From: Sequoia sempervirens
Taxonomy: Eukaryota > Streptophyta > Pinopsida > Cupressales > Cupressaceae
Assembly (NCBI GenBank): GCA_007258455.2
Contig: VDFB02270651.1
Coordinates: 698,116,217-698,180,216 of the forward strand
DNA: 64,000 nt
Reading direction: 5' to 3'
Translations under genes and position numbers: made by a program
Part shown: positions 36,240 through 46,618 of the stretch, one piece after another
Position numbering within the stretch: the stretch's first letter is position 1
Layout: every line of letters begins with the position of its first letter
The notes under the pieces: generated by a model
What the model was told of the DNA's origin: nothing
What the model saw: only the letters and a program-made list of their open reading frames with translations
Database searches by the model: none

Positions 36240-37300
36240 ATGCCTCCAAGAGTGGTGCCTAGTAGGCATGGTGGTGCCAGAGGTGTTGAGGTGGAAAATG
36301 CAGGAAGAGATGCACGGTAGCCTTCTCGAGACAGATTGATGCGTTACAAAACAATTGAGAAGAGGGTTAAACCAAGGGAGGAAAGTGAGGATGAAGGAGA
36401 GGAAGAAGGTTCAGATGTAGAAGAGGAAGAAGAAACAATTGATCAAGACCAAATGGGCTAATAAGGGCCATTTCAAGATAAAAGACCCAGAGCAGAAGTC
36501 CCTAGTTATTCTGGAAGTCTGAACCCGGAAGAGTTGATCGACTGGATCAACAAGCTAGAAGAATATTTTGAGTATTAGGAAATAGAGGACCCAGATCGGG
36601 TTAAGTTTGTGAAAATGAAGCTGAAGGGCCATGCCAGTATTTGGTGGAAAGAGGTCCAGTTGGAAAGAAATCGAAGAGGAAAAGGAAATATCAAATGATG
36701 GGATCACATGGTGGTGAGAACCTAAGAAGCAATTCATACCCGCTGACTACTTAATTGATATGTTGAAGAAATTATATGGGTTGAAGCAAGAAGCAGATTT
36801 GTGAAAGAGCCTATACTGAATATTTCTACAAGATAAACCACTGTGAATCCAACGCCACGTAGGGGCCAATAAGGAGAAGGTAGCCCTCGATATCTTAATG
36901 TTAAGGACCGGCGATTTAGGGAGGAGTTGTTTAGGGGTCGAATTTGACCCCACCATTGAGGATGTGTACTCAATTTACTCAAGGTGGCGAGAAGCTAAAC
37001 AAAAGATTTGATGGCGCTGCAAAAAAGGACTCCAGGAGGTCAGCGAAGGGGCAATGGAAGACCTTCGTGGAAGCCGGTGGGGAACGATGATGAAAATAAA
37101 AGTGAAGATGTGGGTAACAAACTGGGCCAAAGGAAGGATTAATCCTACCGCGTGGATCAAAACAAAGGTGATCAAAGAGGTAGAGGACGAGGAGATATGG
37201 ACAAGGATCTAGAAGAGGTGGTTTCAGAGGAACGTGTTTCTAGTGTGGTGAAGAAGGGCATCGAGCCTATGAATGTCCACAACACCAAGGGCAGACAAAA
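36240..37300 (+). pseudogene. Element C gag with broken CCHC zinc knuckle
   Basis: Starts MPPRVVPSRHGG at 36240 and passes through an acidic stretch (SEDEGEEEGSDVEEEEE). It reaches the gag core PSYSGSLNPEELIDWINKLE (36500-36560) and then KMKLKGHASIWWKEVQLE (36613-36665), the standard plant chromovirus gag block. A CCHC knuckle at 37235-37276 reads CF*CGEEGHRAYECP: all four metal ligands are present, but a TAG lies inside. Stops also occur after DAR, FEY and KGNIK, and frames shift between 36700 and 37150. Gag would form the particle and bind RNA. Confidence 0.8.
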
Positions 37301-37439
37301 GGCTAGAAGGTTGTGGAAGGGTTGTGCATGTAGATGAGGAGGCCCAATCTGAATATTCAGATGATGCTGAAAGGGGAGAAGCCCTGGTGATTAGGAGAGC
37401 CCTAGTGACTGAGGAAAAGGAACCAAAACAGAGGAAGAA

Positions 37440-37945
37440 TCTGTTTTACACAAGGTGCAAGTGTGGAAGGGGAAAATTTTGTGATGTCATTATTGACGGT
37501 GGGGAGTAATCGGATAACTGCGTCGAGGAGATGGTCACAAAGTTGAAGCTGAAGAGGGAAAAGGCACCCGCGATCCGTGATCGGATTGCCCCGCTGCGTA
37601 AAAGACCCCATAAAGTTTTGGCCACCGAGCAAAGGCTCTAGTAAAGTTCAAGATCGGCTACCATGATGAGGTACTCTGTGATATCATCCCCATGGATGTA
37701 TGTCACATGTTGTTGGGGAGGTTGTGGCATTTCGATGGGAGAGCTATACATGATGGCCATGCAAACACTTATTCCTTGACAAAGGATGGGGTTCGTCACA
37801 AGTTGAAACCTCTGAAGGAGACCGGGCTATATGCATGCGTGAGTGCTAGAATTTTTTATGTAGATGGAAGAAATTTTTTAGAAGGTATGAAGCATGAGCG
37901 TGTGTGTTATGCATTGATTCCTAGAGTGAGTAAGGAGGATAGTTA
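37440..37945 (+). pseudogene. Element C aspartic protease
   Basis: The active-site region reads CDVIIDGGE then a stop, so the usual D-S-G has become D-G-G. The C-terminal half is well kept: LCDIIPMDVCHMLLGRLW near 37675-37730, then HDGHANTYSLTKDG near 37750. This matches the retropepsin of plant chromoviruses (D-[VI]-x-P-M-D-x-x-H-x-L-L-G-R-x-W). It would cut the Gag-Pol precursor, but the active-site change and stop make that unlikely. Confidence 0.8.
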
Positions 37946-37949
37946 GAAG

Positions 37950-38935
37950 GTTCCAGAAGAAGTTTTTGGGATGTTGGATGAGTTTCAGGATATTGTTTCT
38001 GATAATGTACCTGAGGGTTTACCACCAATAAGGAAGATTAGTCATCAGATTGACTTGATTCTTGGAGCTAGTTTGTCAAATAAGGCAGCTCATAGAATGA
38101 CTCCAACAGAAAATAAGGAGTTTGAATAGACAAGTTCAAGAGTTTTGAGAAAGCGGGTTTGGTATGAGATATTTGAGTCCATGTGTAGGCACCCGGCAGT
38201 GACTAGCACTAGAGAAGGATGGGGAGGGAGGATGTGCGCTGGCCCCGGCCATAAACAAGATAACAATCAAGTATAGATTTTCCTTGCCAAGGATGGATGA
38301 CCCGATGGACTGTTTGAGTGGAGCATAGTACTTCACAAAGATTGATCTGAAGAGCGGATATCACTAGATCCAGACTCGAGAGGGAGATGAATGGAAGATC
38401 AGCCCCTCTCAAGACCAAAGCGCAAGAGGGCCCTCGTGACGAGTGGTTAGTCAGTGCCTTTTGGGCTAAATCCATCGCATCCTGAGCACATTCATGGCTC
38501 AAGGAAATCCAGGTACTCAAAAGAATTTCTAGGAAGTTTTGTTATTGTGCATTTAGATGATATTTTGATTTCGAAAACGCTGGATGAGCATCCCCGATGC
38601 ATATTCGGACAGCCTTTGAGAAGCTAAGAGAAGAGAAACTATTGATTAATTTGAAGAAGTGTAGTTTTGTGAAGAGGGAGTTAGTGTACTTGGGGTTTGT
38701 TGTCTCAGCAGAAGGTCTCAAGATGGACCCAGAGAAGGTGAAGGCCATTCTAGAATGGCCTACCCCAAGAACTACTACTGAGGTGAGATCTTTCCATGGT
38801 TTGGCTAGTTTTTATAGAAAGTTCATTTGGAACTTCAGTAGTATTTGTGGACCCCTTACTGAAACAATGAGAGGGGATAGAAAGAATTCAAGTGGAGCAA
38901 TCGAGAGGCAAAGAGTTTTGAACTGTTGAAGCAGA
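37950..38935 (+). pseudogene. Element C reverse transcriptase
   Basis: The N-terminal part has MLDEFQDIVSDNVPEGLPP and HQIDLILGASL. The middle is badly scrambled (38110-38530), although DEWLVSAF recalls the YEWLVMPFGL block. The catalytic loop reads FVIVHLDDILISK at 38539-38577: both aspartates are kept, and the Tyr before them in YLDD is changed to His. The thumb is clean: KKCSFVKRELVYLGFVVS (38655-38707) and HGLASFYRKFIWNFS. Multiple stops and frameshifts. Confidence 0.85.
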
Positions 38936-39260
38936 AGGTAGAAGAGCAACCTATTCTAGCCCTCCCAGATTTCAACAAGGTGTTTTAGGTGGATTGTGAT
39001 GCCAGTGGTTGTGCCATTGGAGCAGTGTTGAGCCAAGAAGGTAAGCCCATTACCTATTTTAGTGAAAAGTTAAATGATGCCAAGAGAAAGTATTCTGTAT
39101 ATGATCAGGAATTTTATGCGATAGTTCAAGCATTAAAGAAATGGAGACATTATTTGTTGCCGAAGGAATTTGTTCTATATACTGATCATCAGGCCTTGCA
39201 GTACATAAATAGTCAGGAAAATTAAATCAGAGGCATATGAAATGGGTAGAGTTTTGTAGA
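38936..39260 (+). pseudogene. Element C RNase H
   Basis: [16 protein letters not shown] at 38990 (first catalytic D), [20 protein letters not shown] (with YDQE, catalytic E), [20 protein letters not shown] (second D). Then, after a frame change, RSGKSNRVADALSRR at 39284 (last D). All four RNase H carboxylates remain. Confidence 0.88.
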
Positions 39261-39274
39261 GTTATACCTTTGTT

Positions 39275-40640
39275 TTGAAACATAGGAGTGGGAAGTCAAA
39301 TAGGGTTGCAGATGCCTTAAGTAGGAGGCATACATTGATGACAAAGATGCAGATTGAAGTGGTTGGGTTCAATGAACTCAAGACACTATATGCGTATCCT
39401 GATTTTGCAGAGGCTTGGAAAGCTTGCAAGGAACCTGTTATAGTGGACAGGACAAGGTGGCTGGATTTCATAATCCAGGATGGCATGTTATTTAAGGGAA
39501 GTCAATTGTGTATCCCGAGGAGTTCCATGAGGGAGAACATGATAAAGGAGAAGCATAGTGGAGGAATGGCAGGACATTTTGGTTAGGATAAGACCATTGC
39601 CATTATTAGTGAGCATTATTATTGGCTCCTTGTCACTGTGATGAAGAAGTTTGTACAAAGTTGTAGGGTATGTCGATGGCTAAAGGAGTGAGCCAAAATA
39701 CGCTTATATCAGCCCTTACCTGTACCGAGAGGCCGCGGGGAGGATATAAGTATGGACTTTGTTCTTGGTTTGCCAAGGACACAACGAGGGAATGATTCAG
39801 TCTTTGTAGTGGTTGATAGGTTTTCGAAGATGGCACATTTCATTCCATGTCAGAAGACCCATGATGCAGTCCACATTGCTGAATTTTTCTTCAAAGAGGT
39901 GGTGAGGCTACATGGTATGCCAAAGAGTATTGTTTCAGATCATGACACTAAATTTGTGGGGTACTTTTGGAGGACTTTGTGGAAGAAGCTAATGACAGAG
40001 TTGAAGTTCAGTTCTACACACCATCCACAAACAGATGGGCAGATAGAGGTTGTTAATAGGAGTCTGGGTAACCTACTGATATGTTTGGTAGGAGATAAAC
40101 CTAAGGGATGGGACTTGATCTTACCCTAGGCAGAATTTTCTTACAACAATTATGTCAATAGAAGCATTGGTAGATCACCATTCCAGATTGTGTATGGAGG
40201 TAGCCCTAGAACAGCTCCAAAATTGAGGAAGATGGACCAAGAGAAGAAAATAAGATAAGTGTTGAAGCCAAAGATTTTGCAGAACACATCAAGGATATAC
40301 ATGAGAAGGTAAGAGAACATATTAACAAGATGAATATGTAGTATAAGGCTAAGGCAGATCAGAAGAGAAGGTATAAGGAGTTTCAGATTGGTGATGAAGT
40401 GATGGTCCACTTGAGGAAAGAAAGGTTTCCAGTGGGAACATATAACAAATTGAAGATGAAGAAGTTCGGTCCCTACAAAATTTTGAAGAGGCATGATTCA
40501 AGGAATGCATATGAGGTAGAGTTGCTGGATGGATTCAACATTTCCCTTGTGTTCAACATTTCAGATTTGACAAAGTATCATGAAGGTGGAATGGAAGAAG
40601 TACCAGCAATGGGGCAGTATGGCATTCCAGCACCTACTTC
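39275..40640 (+). pseudogene. Element C integrase with GPY/F module
   Basis: The HHCC finger at 39550-39690 is recognisable (HSGGMAGHFG ... SCRVCRW). The core has [20 protein letters not shown] (first D, 39752), [14 protein letters not shown] (second D) and [15 protein letters not shown] (E). At 40450-40580 is a GPY/F module, [20 protein letters not shown], common to chromovirus integrases. A few stops interrupt (after GHFG, WLKE, LILP). Overall the integrase is better kept than gag or RT. Confidence 0.88.
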
Positions 40641-40644
40641 AAAA

Positions 40645-40758
40645 AGGGAGGAGATTGAAGCAATCTTGGATAGTCGTGTGGGAAGGAGTACCAGAAGCAG
40701 GCAGTATGAAGAATATCTTGTGAAATGGAGAGGAAGGCATGTGGAAGATTCATTCTAG
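40645..40758 (+). pseudogene. Element C chromodomain at the integrase C-terminus
   Basis: [20 protein letters not shown] then [15 protein letters not shown]: the chromodomain core [EY]YLVKW.G, followed by a stop where the next Trp would be expected. In chromoviruses this domain reads histone marks and directs insertion to particular chromatin. This places element C in the chromovirus branch of Ty3/gypsy. Confidence 0.85.
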
Positions 40759-40843
40759 CTATCTAAGGCAGCGGTTTACCGGTTGGGTTTTCCTCAACCA
40801 TTTGAGACATGACGGGGTCACTTCTCAAATTACCCTAGGTATC

Positions 40844-41552
40844 TGATGCAGGAGCATCCAGTGGTGTAAGGGCAATCTTGCATCACCCAAAAATAGTTAA
40901 ATTTCAAGTTTCTCATTTTTTAGATGTTTCTACATTTTTGGATACCCTTTTTGTCATAATGAAATTCCCAATTTATGGTTTTTATTTTCTATTCCTGGGT
41001 TGAAAGATATTGCTGTTTTAGTTTCCCAGCTTTGCACCTGAAAAATCTTCCGAATGAGATTTGAGGCACTTAGAGTTCTCGGAACAGCCCCAAAACTTTT
41101 TGAAATCAGCATAGCGAATTTCAATCGCGTTATTGACTTCGAGACCTTTCCAAAGGTTCAAATGGTTAGCGAATCGGAGTCCCAGATCAAAAGTTATGGC
41201 CCCGGGAAGTTGGTGCACTTTCTAGAAGATACAATTGCAAATGCTCTTTTGAAATTTGAACTTCATGTTGTAAATTTTCAGCGCCAAACCGCCTAAACTC
41301 AAATTTGAATGTTGTTTTTGCTCCAAACTAATGAGGATCTCTATTTATGGGCGGGTTTCTAATTTTTGGGTAACTTTTTGGGGACAAACTCGCATATTGC
41401 GAAAGGGTTATTCTGTAGCTTTCTGTAACTTGCATGTGTTGTAGAACTTGGGGATTTGAGATCTCTGCATGTAAGAAGCTCCATTTTCTGAATAATAAAA
41501 TTATTCTCTTATTTGTGGGTTATTTTCTAAGTCTCAGGCTGCACCCTCATCA
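40844..41552 (+). repeat. Element C 3' LTR
   Basis: Matches 35435-36141 with scattered substitutions and a few indels. Ends GCACCCTCATCA, followed by the AAGAT duplication. Confidence 0.95.
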
Positions 41553-41735
41553 AAGATATGGCCTGAAAGCTTTTATAGCTTTTACTAATGCAAATGCCTA
41601 TTTTTCCATTATATCATACTTTAATTCAGACCCCTGCAATGATTTACTGAAGAAAGACACAGGCTATTCATAACCATTCTCATTCTTTTGTAACATAACA
41701 ACAACAATAGTGTGCATTGAGGTGAAAGAAAATAT
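41553..41735 (-). pseudogene. Element B RNase H, N-terminal part
   Basis: Minus-strand frame with VVVMLQKNENGYE, PVSFFSKSLQGSELKYDIME and AFALVKAIKAFRPY, the first two thirds of the RT-linked RNase H of Tat-type elements. It stops at the AAGAT duplication and continues at 35434. Three in-frame stops are visible in this stretch. Confidence 0.82.
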
Positions 41736-42716
41736 CTAAAAAGGTTTTGCAAAATCTGGAGATTTGAGGACATGAGCTTCCTTGATGGCCTGTTTTATGG
41801 ATATAAAAGCTTCCAAGGCTTCTGCAGTCCACTCTACCTTTTGTCCCTTCTTCAACATTTTTGATATGGGTTTAATGATCTCAGCAAAGTTAGAAATAAA
41901 TCTCCTAACAAAATTAATCTGTCCAAAGAATGACTGTATAGCCTTGACAGTTTTAGGAACATGAATTTTATGAATGGCCTCAACTCTCTTAGGATCTATC
42001 TTAATCCCTTCTTTTGAAACAATATGTCTCAAGAGTTTACCCTCTGTGACTGCTAAATGACACTTCTTAGGGTTCAAGCTGATACCATACTCTAAGGATT
42101 TAATAAATACCTTCTCCAGATGTTGAACATGATCTTCAGCCTTCTTTGAGTAAGTAGTTAGGTCATCCTGATACACCACCATGATAGCATTGATCAAATC
42201 TGCAAATGCTACATCCATAGCTCTTTGGAAGGTTGCTCCTGCGTTAGTAAGACCAAATGGAATTCTCATGTATACATATGTCCCCAAAGGAGTTGTAAAT
42301 GTCATCTTATAAGTAAGACCAAATGGAATTCTCATGTATACATATGTCCCCAAAGGAGTTGTAAATGTCATCTTATATTGCTTAGATTCTTTGACCTTGA
42401 CTTGGTTATACCCTGAAAACCCATCCATCATAGACAACAGTTCACACCCTATTACCTTATGCAATATAGCCTCCATATTGGGAAAAGGCTAATTATCTTT
42501 GAGGGATGCTATGTTTAGATTTCTGAAATCTACACATAGCCTAATATCTCCATTTTTCTTTCTCACAGGGACCAAGTTTGAGACCCACATTGAATGTATG
42601 ATTAGTTTAATGATTCCTCCATCTCCAAGCTTTTCCAATTCTTCTTGCATTTTAGGCTCCAATGTTGGATTTATGGGTCTTTGCTTTTGTCTGAATGGCC
42701 TAGCATCTGGCTTCAA
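41736..42716 (-). pseudogene. Element B reverse transcriptase, with an internal 22-codon duplication
   Basis: Minus-strand RT. N-terminal RRPF-like region QKQRPINPTLEPKMQEELEK, then VSNLVPVRKKNGDIRLCVDF. A TAG replaces the Tyr of the DNYPLPNME-type motif near 42487. Then SMMDGFSGYNQVKV (first catalytic D), MRIPFGLTNAGATFQRAMD, VVYQDDLTTYSKK (catalytic YxDD as YQDD) and LNPKKCHLAV. The thumb follows with FFGQINFVRRFISNFAEI. A 66-bp tandem duplication repeats YKMTFTTPLGTYVYMRIPFG in frame and would distort the fold. RT copies RNA into cDNA. Confidence 0.88.
42247..42378. repeat. Exact 66-bp tandem duplication in the element B RT
   Basis: Copies 42247-42312 and 42313-42378 are identical except for the last base. 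The length is 22 codons, so the frame is kept. Near-zero divergence in an otherwise mutated element points to a recent slippage event or a duplication made during reverse transcription. Confidence 0.95.
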
Positions 42717-43205
42717 TGGTATTTCATGCTAAAACAGATCTTCCCTATATGATTTTAAATCTTCATAAGACCAAGCAAATACAATGTTTATATTTTCTCA
42801 GCAACTCTATTAGCATTCTTCTAATTATAAGGCTTATCTTCTTCCCTATGTACACCTTTCTTGGTGTCATCTCAGTCCCCAAGTTAATCTCTTCAATATC
42901 CCCCCTATTTATAGGTTCTTGCTTTATGAGGGATCGATCATTTCCATCATACACCCTCTCCAATGCCACTAAGCCCTTAGGAAGCTTATTTGTTTTAAGC
43001 TGTAAGATCTCCTTCCCAAATACTATTTTCTTCCCATCCACTTTTTCAACAAAAGTGTTGAAATCAATCTCTTGTGCTTCATATTGATCTATATAGTGGA
43101 GGAACTTCAAAAGATTAGTATCATCATTAAAGACCTACCAACTATATATGTTATCAGGAACTGCAGGCCTTGTCTTGAACTCAATCTATGATACTCCCGC
43201 CAATG
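42717..43205 (-). pseudogene. Element B linker between first RNase H and RT
   Basis: An open minus-strand stretch at 43110-42763 contains VYDGNDRSLIKQEPINRGDI and EEINLGTEMTPRKVYIG. It resembles the segment leading into RT in Tat-type polyproteins (I-N-L-G-x-x-x-x-x-R-x-V-x-I-G). No enzymatic motif. Confidence 0.6.
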
Positions 43206-43580
43206 TAATGTCATCTCTTTTTAATGCCACATTTGCTAAAAAATCTGCCATTATATTCTTTGACCTATCAATCCACTCAATTGAAAATGCATCAAACAAC
43301 TAAATTGTGTTCCATACAACGTTCTTGTATTGTTTTAGTCTTTTATGTTTTGTTGCATACTTGGACTTAATTTGTGAAACAACCAACTCAGAATCCCCTA
43401 GGATAGTTAGCAACTTGATTTTATGTTTCACAGCTATTTTCAAACCTGTTATTAAAGCTTCATATTCTACCACATTGTTTGTACATTCAAATGTTAACAG
43501 GAATGAATACTTAAATGTAATACATTCTTGGCTACATGCTCCATCAAAATATATTTTCCAAACTTCATTGCAATTTTGTG
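43206..43580 (-). pseudogene. Element B first (archaeal-type) RNase H, upstream of RT
   Basis: Minus strand: VWKIYFDGACSQ (first catalytic D at about 43545), FECTNNVVEYEALITGLKIA (E), LLTILGDSELVVSQIKSKY (second D), then, after one stop, IEWIDRSKNIMADFLANVAL (last D). This is the RVT_3/archaeal-type RNase H that Tat-clade elements gained in addition to their RT-linked RNase H. In the arrangement I know best from Ogre-type elements it sits after the RT-linked RNase H, just before integrase. Here it lies between protease and RT. All four carboxylates are kept. Confidence 0.85.
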
Positions 43581-43776
43581 CCACATGCTTTTCAATTGGA
43601 TCACTATTGGTTAATTCTAGATAGGCTGGTTCTATCTTAAAACTCCCAAAATCGACATCACAAAAACAATTGATTTTATCTTGTGGTACACAGTCAACAA
43701 CCTGGTTCATCCTTGGCTCTCTGTACAACTTCACTTCTTGACCATTCACTAGAATTTTTGCATAAGATAAATCAAA

Positions 43777-44337
43777 CTAGACATTTCCACCAACCGTTGC
43801 TATCCATTGTCTTGATAAAAGCATCCCAAATTGAGGAGGGGTGTCCATTACTATTATATCAATATTATATGCCACATGAGGATAAGAAGTTAACTTGACT
43901 TCAACATCTTTCAGTATACCCACCACAGGAACAGGTGTGTTATCCATTGCATAGCACTTCCCTCCAATAGTATCCACCCACATACCAAGCTGTTTCATAA
44001 CTCCTACTGGCATAATATTCATGGCAGCGCCAAAGTCTATCATGCAGTTCCTCAACAATTTGTTATTTATTAGTAATGCAGTGAAAAAAGGATCAACTGG
44101 TGGATGATTTAACACTGAATTACTAAGGCACACTTCTGGGATATTTACTTTCTCTTGCTTATTTTTAGCAGCCATCTTACTTTCAAAATTTATATGTTTT
44201 TCATTTCCATTTGTTATTAATTGAACAACACTGTCTCTATATTCCTTAATTTTCATCATCTCAAGTAGTGGAACATACATCTTTACCTGAGATAAAGCTT
44301 GAGTGAATTCAAAAGAACAACCCTCAACCTTAATCAT
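43777..44337 (-). pseudogene. Element B aspartic protease
   Basis: Minus strand: LRNCMIDFGAAMNIMPVGVM has the retropepsin active site with the catalytic Asp, but D-F-G-A in place of the usual D-[ST]-G-A. Downstream are VKLTSYPHVAYNIDIIVMDT and FGMLLSRQWIATVGG, the flap and G/S-R-x-W end typical of plant Tat/Athila proteases. The preceding 150 bases are lysine-rich linker. One uninterrupted frame of 186 codons. Confidence 0.8.
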
Positions 44338-46471
44338 TTTCTTTTGTTCTGATGTTTCTCCTTTGTTCTCTTCTTTTTTCCTTTTTACTTAGCTGATCAA
44401 TTTTTTGTATTTCTTTATATAATTCCTTTACTTCCTCATTTTGGAGATGCTTCTATTTGCTTTTATCATTTTGTTTGTTTTTTGTTTTCTTCAAAGCTCC
44501 TTGTGTCACTTTTTGATCCTTCGTAAAGATTCCCCTAGGGACACCTTCCTTCTTATTCACTGTCCTATTTCTCAACCAGTACTTACTCTTTGCTTCTTCA
44601 ACTGTAGCAACAACTAATCTCTCTATCTCTGCTTCAGTGAGTTTCCTCATGCTATCCTGAATAGGCATCTCATCAGAATGTGGTTCTACACAATCATCCT
44701 CAGAGTCAAAAAGAACCTACTGTTCGGCCATGTGGACATTGTACTTCGGATTTGAAACATCATACTCATAACCTTCATCCTCTGAAGATGAGTACCTCTT
44801 CTCAACATGGTGAAAATCATTTGAAGTTAGATATATTGTGTGATCTTCTCCATCATCTCCCATCAACATTCCTTCTTCTTGCATTCTTTGGGCTATAACA
44901 CAATATTCTGGTGAATGTGGCTTATTACAAACTTCAGAAAAATAATTGCTATTCACCATATAGGTTCCCTTCTTCCTTAATGGATCAGGAGTCTCTTTGT
45001 TTCTAGGCCTATTTGTCATAGGTTTTCCATCTTTCCAGTTTGTGTTATAGGGCATGTCATGTAACCTAGGCCTTTCATTTATGTATGTGTTCTTTTGTTT
45101 GTATTGGTAATTATTGGTTTGTTGAGAAGCCCTAGGGTTGTCTCTTTTATTGATTATCCCAACAACCTTCCTGTTGTTTTCAATTGTTCATGCTATCTTT
45201 TGAGCTTCAGCCAAATCTCTTGGGAAGCTATTTCTCAGTTCATATCTTGTTTTAGGATCGAAGGCATTCAGGTAAACACTCAATGCTATAGAGTCTGGAA
45301 ACTTTGATCCAGGAGGTATTCTATTCTGTAGTTTATTGAATTTCTAGTTGAAATAAAAAATTGAATCATTCTGACTTTTCTGAATTCGCATCAATTCATG
45401 AAGATCAACATCTGGTGCACTTAGATTCCCATATTGCTCGAGGAATCAGTCCTGAAATATTTGGAGAGAATCAATAGAGGCTGTTATTAGGCTATTGAAC
45501 CAATCCCTAGCTTCTTCAATAAGCGACATCATGAATATCCTCATATGCAAATCTTCATAAGGTACATCCAAATCTTGAATGAAGGCATTGAAACTCCTTA
45601 AATGATCCTCGGTTGTAATTGCATTACTCCCTGTAAACTTAGGCACCAAATTTCTCCAATTGCCATCCATAGGATAAGGGTATAATTGAAACCATGCCAA
45701 ATCAAATTGTTTGATCATTGTTGTATACTGATGAGGGGGAGCGTTAGGTGGGTACTAATATTGGTACATCAGGTTATTGTATTGTGTGTTATGATGTGGC
45801 ACATGATACTGACTATGAGGTGGCTGTATATTTGTATATTGTGTGGGAATATGAGGTGGGTGATTTGGCTATCTGTATTGATTCCATATTTGATGGTGAG
45901 AGATCCCTAGTGGATCAGAATGCCCTGCACCATGATTACCTTGCTTATGAGGTGGTACATACTTTGTCTAAGTAATGTTCTGAGTTTTTTGAAATTTGAA
46001 TTCTCTCATTGCTTGTATCATCTGGGCTTTCTCTTGTTCTTCTCTTTCCTTTCTTTGAGATTCAAACCGTGCTTTTACTTCTTCATAAGTTAAAGATTCA
46101 TAATCTTCTTAAGGAGTCTCATGATCAATGGGTCCATTTTGATTACCTTCCATTTTTTGGTCATATTCATGCTGAATTTTGAGTCGTTCAGCTTCAAATT
46201 TAGCATGCCACTTTGTCTGTTTCTAAGGATCATAAAAAGGATTTCTTTGATCTTCTGGGGTACAAGGTTCCACACTTGAATTGTCTTTCCATGCATCATA
46301 ATGGTCATATTTTTCACCATGTGGTATTGATGATTTGTCTTTGTTCGTCATGCACATGTCCTCACTTATCCTTTTACCCTTATCAACCCTATCATCCTTG
46401 TGTTTCCACTTACTACTGCTAGTAGGGGCTCCAGTATGACGTCCCCTGTATTGAGATCTTCTTCCATTCAT
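44338..46471 (-). pseudogene. Element B gag
   Basis: Starts MNGRRSQYRGRHTGAPT at 46471. A charged region with RFESQRKEREEQEKAQMI follows, then a Pro/Gln/His-rich stretch. The gag core at 45718-45320 reads WRNLVPKFTGSNAITTEDHL, MSLIEEARDWFNSLI, then LHELMRIQKSQND, the classical retrotransposon gag domain. Near 44930-44880 is CNKPHSPEYCVIAQRMQEEG, a knuckle-like C..H..C..C segment. The 3' end has LTEAEIERLVVATVEEAK and a lysine-rich tail. Five or more stops are scattered along it. Confidence 0.8.
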
Positions 46472-46597
46472 GTTGCAATGTTTTTATCAAAGTCGCCACT
46501 CACTTTCTTGAAAGTGAGAAAATATTGTTACTTGTTATTCCCAGTGGAGTCTATATAGATTTCTGACTCTATGATTAAGGCATAGATTCTGAGTTAA

Positions 46598-46615
46598 TCC
46601 TCAGTAGAGTCGCCA
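46598..46615 (-). promoter_or_regulatory. Element B primer-binding site, tRNA-Arg type
   Basis: On the minus strand TGGCGACTCTACTGAGGA, three bases after the LTR. It resembles the complement of plant tRNA-Arg 3' ends (TGGCGACTCCnCTGGGGA), the primer reported for Ogre-type elements. Confidence 0.75.
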
Positions 46616-46618
46616 ATT

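Larger units (their letters stand above)
35435..41552 (+). mobile_element. Element C: Ty3/gypsy chromovirus, plus strand, nested in B
   Basis: A 6.1-kb element with LTRs of 707 and 709 bp, ends TGATG...CATCA, and a perfect duplication AAGAT at 35430-35434 and 41553-41557. The PBS TGGTATCAGAGC (36144-36155) is of initiator tRNA-Met type and starts two bases after the LTR. The order gag, protease, RT, RNase H, integrase, chromodomain is that of plant chromoviruses. The insertion cut the RNase H of element B. Many stops, mainly in gag and RT, make it defective. I see no strong polypurine tract before 40844, which is unusual. Confidence 0.95.
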
